The notes beneath the pieces were generated by a model. The model was not told the DNA's origin, did not search any database, and worked only from the letters and a program-made list of their open reading frames with translations. From positions 1-54,841 of the forward strand of contig CAKQRZ010000013.1 of assembly GCA_934271715.1 (NCBI GenBank): a stretch of DNA of 54,841 nt, written 5' to 3'. How positions within the stretch are numbered: the first letter of the stretch is position 1; each line of letters begins with the position of its first letter. A program made the translations under genes and the position numbers. This document shows positions 33,405 to 40,703 of the stretch, in pieces. The stretch comes from an uncultured Alphaproteobacteria bacterium (lineage in GTDB: Bacteria > Pseudomonadota > Alphaproteobacteria > RF32 > CAG-239).

Positions 33405-34004
33405 TTATTGGTTAGAAAGCGGCGGAATGTTGATTTGCGCGATAAATCCCGGGCGGATGCGCTTGCTGCTGTAGTGCATATTGCCGGTTTCTATTAAATA
33501 GCGTTCGCGGCGAGTCCATTGGGCGGCCGTGGCAAAAAAGTCTTTGCCGGTAACTTCTTGATTGCGCGGATTCATAATGTATAAAACACATCCCTGATGC
33601 GGTTCAGCCAGCCCGCAGCGGCTGCGCCCGACCGGAACATCCGAGTTTACAACCACGCCCTCAAGCCCCTTTTGAGTGGTTTCTTGCGTAGAAAACATTG
33701 TAGCGCCGACAACCATGCCGAAGACCATGGCTAAAATCAGCATCAGCACAATAGTCTTGTTTTTTAGGAAAAAGGCAAGGTTTTCAGTATGCTGCGGCAA
33801 AAAATCATCATCCGAAATAAATTTAATATTTTCGGCATCGCCGTTATTATCAAAATAGTTTTCGGTGGTTTCGCTTTGCAAATTAGCCTGCGGTACAGAA
33901 ATTTTTTCGGGAACGCCATAGGTCGCCGGCTGATTTTCAGGCAGACGCGGACGTTTGATTTTTCTTATTTTGCGCGGCGCATTGCTAAACTGATTTTCTT
34001 CCAT
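33405..34004 (-). CDS. Single-pass inner membrane protein, function unknown
   Basis: 199 aa. A basic, proline-rich cytoplasmic N-terminus (PRKIRKIKRPRLPENQP), one membrane helix (about residues 84-104, TIVLMLILAMVFGMVVGATMF) and a ~95-residue periplasmic domain with two cysteines (SRCGLAEPHQGCVLYIMN). The topology resembles type IV pilus or secretion scaffolding proteins (VirB8/VirB10, PilP-like) but no motif lets me name it. It starts 11 bases after the secretin-like gene and is probably in its operon. Confidence 0.7.
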   Translation of the reverse strand: MEENQFSNAPRKIRKIKRPRLPENQPATYGVPEKISVPQANLQSETTENYFDNNGDAENIKFISDDDFLPQHTENLAFFLKNKTIVLMLILAMVFGMVVGATMFSTQETTQKGLEGVVVNSDVPVGRSRCGLAEPHQGCVLYIMNPRNQEVTGKDFFATAAQWTRRERYLIETGNMHYSSKRIRPGFIAQINIPPLSNQ

Positions 34005-34015
34005 TTTTTTCTCCG

Positions 34016-35368
34016 TTAAATTCTGTTTTTAAGAGTTTCGTTGGTTCTTAAGGTGCGGATTAGACGCGGCACCATAAAGACAATAGTTTCTGATTTAGGG
34101 CTTTGAATGCCGAACAGCTCGTTAGGCAGACCGATGATTAAAAAGTTTTCGCCCAGCTTGCTGCGGATTTTGAATTGAGTTACTTGTCCGTCGGTTTCTT
34201 CAAGAGTGATATCTGAGAAGATTTCATTTTTCTTTTCTACGGAAGCTTTTGCTAAAACCGACATGCCGTAAGCGTTGCTTTCCGGACGGCTGCATTTGCC
34301 GATGTCAAAACGCGACAGCCAGAGGTTAGGCACAATAAACTTACCCTCGGAAACGGTTTCTATCTGCGCTTGGTTGCCCAAAAACTGCTGTAATTTTTCT
34401 ATAGAAATATCGTTTGTCGTGGTTAAAACGCGCCCGATAACGCCGGTTTGCGCTGTGGTAATAGTGCCGAAGTCAAAGGCGTTCAGCAGGTCTTTCCATT
34501 CAATATCCTGCTGCATATACGGATATAAGCGGAAGACGCTGACATCATAGGCAATAAGGGTAGGGCTGTTTTCAAAAGATTTTATCAGCTCTTGAATTTT
34601 GTTGCGGGTTTCAATATCCGCGTCAAAAGTGATGGAATAATCTGCCCAGTTTGTTACGATATTGGTTATTCCGGCGCCGCGGATAACATCCAGCAAACCC
34701 AGAATAATCGGGCGTGACGGCGGAGTATACAAGGTCATGTTGACACGGCGGCTCAAGGTTAAAATTTTGTCTTTGGCGTTGTAGGTGTAATAAATATCCG
34801 CCGAATCGGCTATCATTTTGATAACTTCCGAAAATTCACCTTTCAAATCCTCTGCCGAAATGCTGGTGTACGGACCGTCGGCCGAAGAAATGCGGATTCC
34901 GGCTTCTTTGGTCAGTTTTACCAAAGCCTGTTCTGCCGGCATCATATCAAAAGTATAGCCGGTAACTTCAAAACGCGGCAGCGGGTCGTTGCGGCCGTTG
35001 CGTTCCAGCTTAAAAGCGGAGTTGATATAAGGCAGGGTCAGCACCATCTGCTGAGTCTTCCAGTTGACGTTGCAGCGCAGCGGAGTTTCCAAGTCCAGCG
35101 CGTTGGCCCCCTCCGGAGTTCGGATAATTGCCGGGTCCTCAGGGTCTTTAAACACCACATCCGGAGTGTCAAATTTCATATTTTTGATATCGGAAGTCGG
35201 CTGTTCTGCCGGTTTGACCGGAGCAGCCGGAACTGCCGGAGCCTGAGCGGCAGCAGCGGCGCTGTCATCTTCTAAATTGACATCATCGCGGGCAATGCAG
35301 GCCGAAAGACCTGACAATACGGTTGTCAGTCCTAAAACTAAAATAAATGAGTTAAACTGTTTTTTCAT
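34016..35368 (-). CDS. Secretin-like outer membrane lipoprotein (PilN/BfpB-like)
   Basis: 450 aa. Lipobox LSAC at the end of the signal peptide (GLTTVLSGLSACIA). After an Ala/Pro linker come an STN/N0-like domain (AEQALVKLTKEAGIRIS) and an N1-like domain (LGLLDVIRGAGITNIVTNW...EIRNKIQELIKSFENSP pattern). The C-terminal ~90 residues end in a secretin-type strand, ETIVFMVPRLIRTLR. This order fits lipoprotein secretins of type IVb pili, but the pore domain looks short and diverged. It would provide the outer-membrane channel for pili or a secretion machine. Second gene from the end of the operon. Confidence 0.68.
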   Translation of the reverse strand: MKKQFNSFILVLGLTTVLSGLSACIARDDVNLEDDSAAAAAQAPAVPAAPVKPAEQPTSDIKNMKFDTPDVVFKDPEDPAIIRTPEGANALDLETPLRCNVNWKTQQMVLTLPYINSAFKLERNGRNDPLPRFEVTGYTFDMMPAEQALVKLTKEAGIRISSADGPYTSISAEDLKGEFSEVIKMIADSADIYYTYNAKDKILTLSRRVNMTLYTPPSRPIILGLLDVIRGAGITNIVTNWADYSITFDADIETRNKIQELIKSFENSPTLIAYDVSVFRLYPYMQQDIEWKDLLNAFDFGTITTAQTGVIGRVLTTTNDISIEKLQQFLGNQAQIETVSEGKFIVPNLWLSRFDIGKCSRPESNAYGMSVLAKASVEKKNEIFSDITLEETDGQVTQFKIRSKLGENFLIIGLPNELFGIQSPKSETIVFMVPRLIRTLRTNETLKNRI

Positions 35369-35381
35369 TTAGCGTGCCTTT

Positions 35382-35891
35382 CTATTGCTGCTGATTATTG
35401 TCATCGGAGCTGCCGTCAGAGTTTGGATTTATATTATTTTCGGCCATAAGCTTGTTCATCAGCTCATCAATATTCATACCGGCGCCGGAGGTCGGGTCTA
35501 CGGATTTGTCAAAGTTGCTCATGACTTCATTCATTTTCTGCAGCTCGTTAGGGTCGGAGCGCAGCATTTCCGGCGATTGATTGTTAGTCAGCTCTTCTTG
35601 ATAAATGGCCAGATTTTTGCGCAGAGCTTCAACGCCGCCGGCAATTTTCTTTTCTATATAGGGATAAAGTTCTTTATGCTCTAAGATATAGTTGCCGGTT
35701 TCGCAGATTTCCTCCAAAACATCAAGCACATACGGATAGAATTTATACTCTTCCAGAGCGATGTTTCCGCTGCGGATGCAGCGGGCGGCAATTCGGGAAA
35801 TTGTGCGGTCGTAGTAGTCTATCAAAACAATGTAGTTGTCTACATACCAGAGCGATTCTTTGGTAATCGGTGCGAGATTTTCTTCTGCCAT
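35382..35891 (-). CDS. Hypothetical 169-aa acidic protein of the secretin operon
   Basis: 169 aa, no signal peptide or membrane helix. Residues 1-110 are helical (IDYYDRTISRIAARCIRSG, YPYIEKKIAGGVEALRKN) and the last ~60 are disordered and Asn/Asp/Gln-rich. GAGGGG precedes the ATG. It sits 13 bases upstream of the secretin-like gene. Family not recognised; a cytoplasmic accessory protein is my guess. Confidence 0.62.
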   Translation of the reverse strand: MAEENLAPITKESLWYVDNYIVLIDYYDRTISRIAARCIRSGNIALEEYKFYPYVLDVLEEICETGNYILEHKELYPYIEKKIAGGVEALRKNLAIYQEELTNNQSPEMLRSDPNELQKMNEVMSNFDKSVDPTSGAGMNIDELMNKLMAENNINPNSDGSSDDNNQQQ

Positions 35892-35958
35892 TTTTTATAT
35901 CCCCTCAAATTTTTTCATATTTTACTAATGCTCTGCCGGTTTGTAAATACCTTTTTTA

Positions 35959-38433
35959 TTACTTATTTTCTATCGGATTGCCGTTTTCATCAACATATTC
36001 CCAGTCGCCGTCGTCTCCAGAAACTGGATTGCCGTTCTCGTCAACGTATTCCCAGTCGCCGTCATCGCCCGAAACCGGATTTCCGTTTTCGTCAACGTAT
36101 TCCCAATCGCCGTCATTGCCCGAAACCGGATTGCCGTTTTCATCAACATATTCCCAGCCGCCGTCATCGCCGGAAACTGGATTGCCGTTCTCGTCAACGT
36201 ATTCCCAGTCGCCGTCATCAGAAGAATCGGCTGACGCTGTGTCATCGTCATCAAAACTCCATAATTCTTCGTTTTTGTTTTTTTGCGGCTGCGGCGCCGG
36301 CTGAGCTGTCGGTTTAGAAGCGGCAGGCTGCGGAGCCGGTTTGGGCAAATCATCATCATGACCCAAAGAAATCGGCTTGACATCCATATTATTAAGCGAA
36401 ATATCATCATCCGAACTCAGGGCGTTTTTGATTTTCAGCAATGCGTCTTCGTAAGAATGCAGCTGAGATTTTTTATATTCTTTCAGCGGTTCAGCCTGAG
36501 TTTGCTGAGGCTGCGGAGCTGCTGCCGGAGCTGTATCTGCCTTATTTTTTGGTTCTAGCGTTACGGGTTTGGCCGCAGGTTTAACCGGTTCGCCGAACGA
36601 GTTATCAGAAAAGATATCCGGTGTAGAGGATTTAGCCGGTTCGCCGAATGAGTTATCTGAAAAGATATCCGGCGCGGAGGATTTAGCCGGCGTGCCGAAT
36701 GAATTATCTGCAAATATATCCGGTGCTGAGGATTTAGCCGAAGAACTTTCGGTTGGAATTTCAGCCAGAATATCTGCAAGGCTCAGTTCCTCTTTAGGCG
36801 GCTGCGGTTTTGCTTGCGGCTGCGGCTGAGGTTTAGGCTGAGGTTGAATTACCGTTGGCTTAGGCTGTTCCGGCTGCTTTGTCTGGATGTTTTTAATTTT
36901 CGCTGCAGCCTGTTCTTTAGGCGGCTGCGGCTTATTCTGAGCCGGTTTAGGCTGCTCTTTATTTTGCGGCTGCGCTGGTGCTGCCGGAGCCGGATTATTA
37001 TTTTTGTTAGGATTTTGCGGCTGAACCGGTTTATTATCTTTTTGCGGCTGGTTTTTAGGCTGATTATCTTTCTTAGGCTGCGGATTTTCATTCTTCACCG
37101 CTTTGTCATCTGCCTTTTTAGCCGGCTGCTGATTGTTATTTTTGTTTTGCCCTTGATTTTTCAAATCATTTATTTTGTTCAGGCTTTTATTGATACGGTT
37201 CAGTAAAGAATCTGACGTATTTTTAGCCTCGCTGCTGAGGTTTTGAGTTATTTTATTAGTGGTTTCGCTGATTTTATCGCTGAAGTTTTTGATAAAATTA
37301 GATTTATCATTTTTTTGTTCCGGTTCTTTTTTTGCAGCCGCTTCATTTTTCTTGGGCTGTGGGGCTGGCGGAATTGCCGCCGGTTTAGCAGTTACTGCTG
37401 CTGTTCCGCCGGTTTGGTCTTCTACTTCCACATCCTGTGAAACCACCACTTTTACGGTGTGGCGCGGAGCGGACTGCGCCAGAGTCTGAGCTAATTCCTG
37501 CTGTGATTGCGTGAAAGCCTGCACCAGCATTTCTCCAAAAGCTTTTATGGCTTCCATTTGCTGCGAGCTGTTTTGGCGGAGCGCTTCCGTAACTGAGTTG
37601 GCAATAGCCAAAGTCTGCATTTCCGAAACTGCAGCTGTTGCAATTCCGCTGCCGGTGTTTGTCGGCTGAATATTTTTGTTTAGGGCTTCAACAATCTGCA
37701 TCATGTCTTGGTGACGGCGGGCGTCGCTTTGCATAAGCGTTTGATTTATATTGTTAAAATATGAAGTATCCATATTTATGTTATTAACCGTCGTAGAAGA
37801 ATTATTTTGCTGGGCGGCCATAGCCTGAGGCGGAATATTGGCGGCGGCAGACATCGGCTGCTGTTGCTGCGCCACAGTCTGCTGCATTGCCGTATTGCCG
37901 TTATGGCTTATCAGACTGCGGGTCAGAGTTTGCATGCTGGCGGCATAAGCATTGAATGATTTGTTTAGGAGCTGCGCCAAGTCTTCCATATTACCGCCTG
38001 AGGGCGTTGAAGCTACATTGTTGTTTTTTAAGGCTGCCGCCAATGAGTTAGCCAAGCTTTCGGCAAAGTCCGAACTAAGGGTAAGTTCTCCGCCGCCGCT
38101 GCCGCTGCTTTGTTTGAGGCTGTCTATAGATTTTTTTTCTTCTTCTATGTTTTGGGCAATCAGCTCTGTAGTTTCGCCGGAGTTAATGCCTTGTTTTTCT
38201 TCAATTTCTTTAACATGTTCCAACAAAACGCGGCCGCCCGGAATGGTTGCCAGCAGTTCTTTGGTTTTTTCATCCATAGCCAATAAAGATTTATCAAATT
38301 CTTCTTTTTTGGCTGCGTTAAAAATATGAATTTGGTGAAAGATGTTTAAATAGCGCTGAGCGACAAGAATCGGATCTTCTTCTTCCTGCTCATTGGAAAT
38401 TTCTGTTTCATCAACTAAAAAACTGTCTGCCAC
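35959..38433 (-). CDS. Large repeat-rich, low-complexity protein with WEYVDENGNP repeats
   Basis: 824 aa from a GTG start (GAGG 7 bases upstream). Residues ~1-110 are acidic helices (DPILVAQRYLNIFHQIHIF); ~150-330 are Gln/Asn-rich; ~340-560 are Lys/Pro/Gln-rich (PQPKKDNQPKNQPQ type). Then three 17-residue repeats SSAPDIFSDNSFGEPAK and, at the C-terminus, five 17-residue repeats DWEYVDENGNPVSGDDG. No signal peptide or membrane helix. Both repeat types have 51-bp units, so copy number can change without breaking the frame. Function unknown; it heads the secretin operon, so a surface, scaffold or secreted effector role is possible. Confidence 0.72.
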   Translation of the reverse strand: MADSFLVDETEISNEQEEEDPILVAQRYLNIFHQIHIFNAAKKEEFDKSLLAMDEKTKELLATIPGGRVLLEHVKEIEEKQGINSGETTELIAQNIEEEKKSIDSLKQSSGSGGGELTLSSDFAESLANSLAAALKNNNVASTPSGGNMEDLAQLLNKSFNAYAASMQTLTRSLISHNGNTAMQQTVAQQQQPMSAAANIPPQAMAAQQNNSSTTVNNINMDTSYFNNINQTLMQSDARRHQDMMQIVEALNKNIQPTNTGSGIATAAVSEMQTLAIANSVTEALRQNSSQQMEAIKAFGEMLVQAFTQSQQELAQTLAQSAPRHTVKVVVSQDVEVEDQTGGTAAVTAKPAAIPPAPQPKKNEAAAKKEPEQKNDKSNFIKNFSDKISETTNKITQNLSSEAKNTSDSLLNRINKSLNKINDLKNQGQNKNNNQQPAKKADDKAVKNENPQPKKDNQPKNQPQKDNKPVQPQNPNKNNNPAPAAPAQPQNKEQPKPAQNKPQPPKEQAAAKIKNIQTKQPEQPKPTVIQPQPKPQPQPQAKPQPPKEELSLADILAEIPTESSSAKSSAPDIFADNSFGTPAKSSAPDIFSDNSFGEPAKSSTPDIFSDNSFGEPVKPAAKPVTLEPKNKADTAPAAAPQPQQTQAEPLKEYKKSQLHSYEDALLKIKNALSSDDDISLNNMDVKPISLGHDDDLPKPAPQPAASKPTAQPAPQPQKNKNEELWSFDDDDTASADSSDDGDWEYVDENGNPVSGDDGGWEYVDENGNPVSGNDGDWEYVDENGNPVSGDDGDWEYVDENGNPVSGDDGDWEYVDENGNPIENK
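35962..36213 (-). repeat. Five 51-bp coding repeats (WEYVDENGNP)
   Basis: About five tandem 51-base units with a few substitutions each, encoding 17-residue repeats. On the opposite strand they open a long repetitive frame, which is a shadow and not a gene. Confidence 0.9.
36581..36739 (-). repeat. Three 51-bp coding repeats (PDIFSDNSFG)
   Basis: Three tandem 51-base units in the same gene as the WEYVDENGNP array, about 370 bases upstream in the coding sense. Confidence 0.85.
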
Positions 38434-38457
38434 CTTGGTGCCTCATATCCTAAAAAC

Positions 38458-38494
38458 AATTTACTCTCCCCATTATAAACAGGAGAGAGTAAAT
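38458..38494 (-). terminator. Terminator after the HTH regulator gene
   Basis: AATTTACTCTC/GAGAGTAAATT stem followed on the minus strand by GTTTTT. It separates the regulator from the repeat-protein/secretin operon. Confidence 0.82.
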
Positions 38495-38528
38495 TTCTTA
38501 TTAAAATATAAGCGTTAAGCGATAAAAA

Positions 38529-39503
38529 TTACAGGTTTATAGCTACAACTTTGTGAATTTTTGTTAAATCGCTGTTGCTGAAATTTGTTCTTTCATCCGG
38601 ATTCCAGCGCAAGCCGTAAAGCTGTCCGTTTTCATCTTCGCGGACGCTGATAAGCTTGGTTTCGGTCTCGCTGATGTAATATAAAGCAATATCGCCGGCG
38701 CTGACAACTTCGGTCTTGTCTACAAACAAGATAGCGCGGCTCGGCAGCAGCGAACCCAAGCGGCGGGTGCAAAGATTAACCGCATAGGCCTCGGGTTTGT
38801 TTTGCAGCTGAATAGGGCAGATTACTTCTTTTACCGGATTGCTGCGGTCAATAACAATATCGCCCTCGGCATTGCTGGTGCCGTAAACCGGCAGCATAGT
38901 CACTTCATCTTCTTCGGCAGCGGCCATGGCAACTCCGGAGTAGCGGGAATTGTTCAAAAGTTTATAGCGGGTTTCGTTATGTTCTATAATATCTTCAAGC
39001 ACGCCGTCGGAATCAAGCTTTTTAATTTCGGCTTTCAGCTTGTCTACAGTCATAGAAAAGGCTTTGGCGATGTTGTTATATTCTTTGTCCGAAACTTCGC
39101 GCTGACCCATTTCTATACGGTGGTAAACCGACAAAGTCATATCGGCGCTTTCGGCAACTTCTATCAGGGTCAGGCCTTTGTCTGTACGAATATGGCGCAG
39201 ACCGGCTCCCAAAGTTTTCAATCCGGCGTTCTGGTTGATTTTGCAGCGTCTTTCCTGTTCGCGTTTCCACGCCTGAACCACGTCTTGCTGAGAGTTTTGC
39301 TCGTTTACATACAAATCCTGCAGAGAGCAGTCAATAAGCTCGGCAACCTGAATCAGCTGCTCTTGATTTAAGCGGCGGTAACCTTTTTCAATTTTAGAAA
39401 TAGCCGACAAGCTGACGCCCAAGTGGTCAGCCAGTTCCTGCATAGACATACCGCGCAGTCTTCTGTGCATTCTGATTTGATTTGGGAAAATAATTTCTTC
39501 CAT
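38529..39503 (-). CDS. XRE-family regulator with two HTH domains and an S24-like C-terminus
   Basis: 324 aa from the ATG at 39503, chosen because GGAGAAAG lies 9 bases upstream. Two Cro/CI-type helix-turn-helix domains: MSMQELADHLGVSLSAISKIE (about 15-40) and LTLIEVAESADMTLSVYHRIE (about 105-130). The last ~110 residues look like the beta-rich LexA/CI (S24) fold, but the GDSM catalytic serine motif is replaced (LCTRRLGSLLPSRAILFVD), so self-cleavage is unlikely. Probably a transcriptional switch for the surrounding secretion/pilus genes, by position only. Confidence 0.82.
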   Translation of the reverse strand: MEEIIFPNQIRMHRRLRGMSMQELADHLGVSLSAISKIEKGYRRLNQEQLIQVAELIDCSLQDLYVNEQNSQQDVVQAWKREQERRCKINQNAGLKTLGAGLRHIRTDKGLTLIEVAESADMTLSVYHRIEMGQREVSDKEYNNIAKAFSMTVDKLKAEIKKLDSDGVLEDIIEHNETRYKLLNNSRYSGVAMAAAEEDEVTMLPVYGTSNAEGDIVIDRSNPVKEVICPIQLQNKPEAYAVNLCTRRLGSLLPSRAILFVDKTEVVSAGDIALYYISETETKLISVREDENGQLYGLRWNPDERTNFSNSDLTKIHKVVAINL

Positions 39504-39638
39504 ATCATCTTTCTCCATAAATAATAGCTGTATGACATAATAGAAAAAAGAATAAAAAAAGCAAGACAAAAAACAAAGTTGTGTACATCAACTTTTGGAA
39601 ATATTCAGTTGAAAATCCGGATAAGACGGCGGAAAACC

Positions 39639-39671
39639 AATAAAACCGCCTATACAAAAGTGAAAGGCGGC
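39639..39671 (-). terminator. Probable terminator of the VirB6 operon
   Basis: On the minus strand GCCGCC...GGCGGTTTTATT, 43 bases past the stop of the 324-aa gene that ends the operon. Confidence 0.65.
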
Positions 39672-39713
39672 AAAATAAAATTTAGCGGTATTTGCCGAAA
39701 TCTGCAAAAAAAT

Positions 39714-40685
39714 CTAGTGATTTTTCTGCTTTTGCAGAATAGCGTCCAAAATATCCACCTCGGCCGTGTCAACGCCGTCTTCTTTCAGAATCTGCAAAAT
39801 TTCCAGAGCGCGGTCAAGCTCCTTAAAATTGGCGGCGCCGCGGAATTGATAGCAGCGGCTGAGCAAATCCTCATCTTCTTTGGTGGTGCGGTCAGAGTGG
39901 AACGGATGCGCCGAGCCTTTTTGCTTAGGGCGTTTAGAGGTTCCGGCAATAGGTATAAACGACCAGCCGTTTTCCAAGGCTTCAGTCAGCCCCTCCGACA
40001 AATTTCCGCGTTTGAGCAGTTCGGCTTTGGTTTCGTCATTTATCAGCAGCAGGGTTTTGTTAAGAATATCTAAAATAGGCTGATTTATTTTGCCCTCGCG
40101 GCTGCGGTAGCGGACGTCGGTCAGCAGCGTTAAAGCCATAACATTCTGCTGGTCAAGTTTTTCGGTAACTTTCAGGTCTTTAGAATATTCGGCCAGCTGA
40201 GTGTTTACCAAATTCAGTATAATGGCCTTATCCATGGGCAGCGGCTGATGATTGCGCAGACATTCCTGCGCTTGGCTTTCCAGCTTAAACAGGTGCTTAG
40301 GCTGAGCGTTGACGAGTTTGCCGTTATCTATCAGGCGCATGTGAAAACGCTTGTCTTTGTTGCGCGAGAGTTCATAAACCAAAGTTTTGCGGCTGTCGTA
40401 ATTGCGCAAAACATACGAACCGTCGCTGTTTTTCATGGTTTCTTCTATGCCGTTTTTTTGATACACAATCTTTTTTTGGTTGTTATGCTTATCGGTCAGC
40501 ATTTTGCCTTTCAGAATGTTATCCGGACCGTAGATTTTAGTCAAGTATGAGCCGTCGCTTTGCTTGACGGTGTCAAAAGTGTCGCCGTTTTCCATATACT
40601 TCAGGTTATGAACCAGCCCGTTTTCATCTACAAAGCCGTTAGGTATTTCATTTTCGCCGTAAATATCATCAAACATACTAGCCAT
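39714..40685 (-). CDS. Hypothetical protein related to the tail of the M23-VirB6 protein
   Basis: 323 aa from the ATG at 40685. The N-terminal ~110 residues hold DG/NG-type repeats (VDENGLVHNLKYMENGDTFD, SDGSYLTKIYGPDN). The middle ~70 residues, with ILDILNKTLLLINDETKAEL and LKRGNLSEGLTEAL, align with the very C-terminus of the upstream 1214-aa protein (NLLENAMSLMTPQQKAELML, ENLSPQLSAKLI). The two proteins therefore share a domain. No signal peptide. The last gene of the VirB6 operon, 18 bases after its neighbour. Could be an effector or a chaperone/partner of the tail domain. Confidence 0.65.
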   Translation of the reverse strand: MASMFDDIYGENEIPNGFVDENGLVHNLKYMENGDTFDTVKQSDGSYLTKIYGPDNILKGKMLTDKHNNQKKIVYQKNGIEETMKNSDGSYVLRNYDSRKTLVYELSRNKDKRFHMRLIDNGKLVNAQPKHLFKLESQAQECLRNHQPLPMDKAIILNLVNTQLAEYSKDLKVTEKLDQQNVMALTLLTDVRYRSREGKINQPILDILNKTLLLINDETKAELLKRGNLSEGLTEALENGWSFIPIAGTSKRPKQKGSAHPFHSDRTTKEDEDLLSRCYQFRGAANFKELDRALEILQILKEDGVDTAEVDILDAILQKQKNH

Positions 40686-40703
40686 TTTCACACTCTCTGT
40701 TTA

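Noticed and set aside
35962..36213. CRISPR-like regular repeats
   Set aside because: Units are contiguous without spacers, 51 bases long and in frame with a large gene.
35870..36317. Two long repetitive plus-strand frames
   Set aside because: They are antisense shadows of the 51-bp coding repeats in the 824-aa gene; the minus-strand frame has a start, RBS and operon context.
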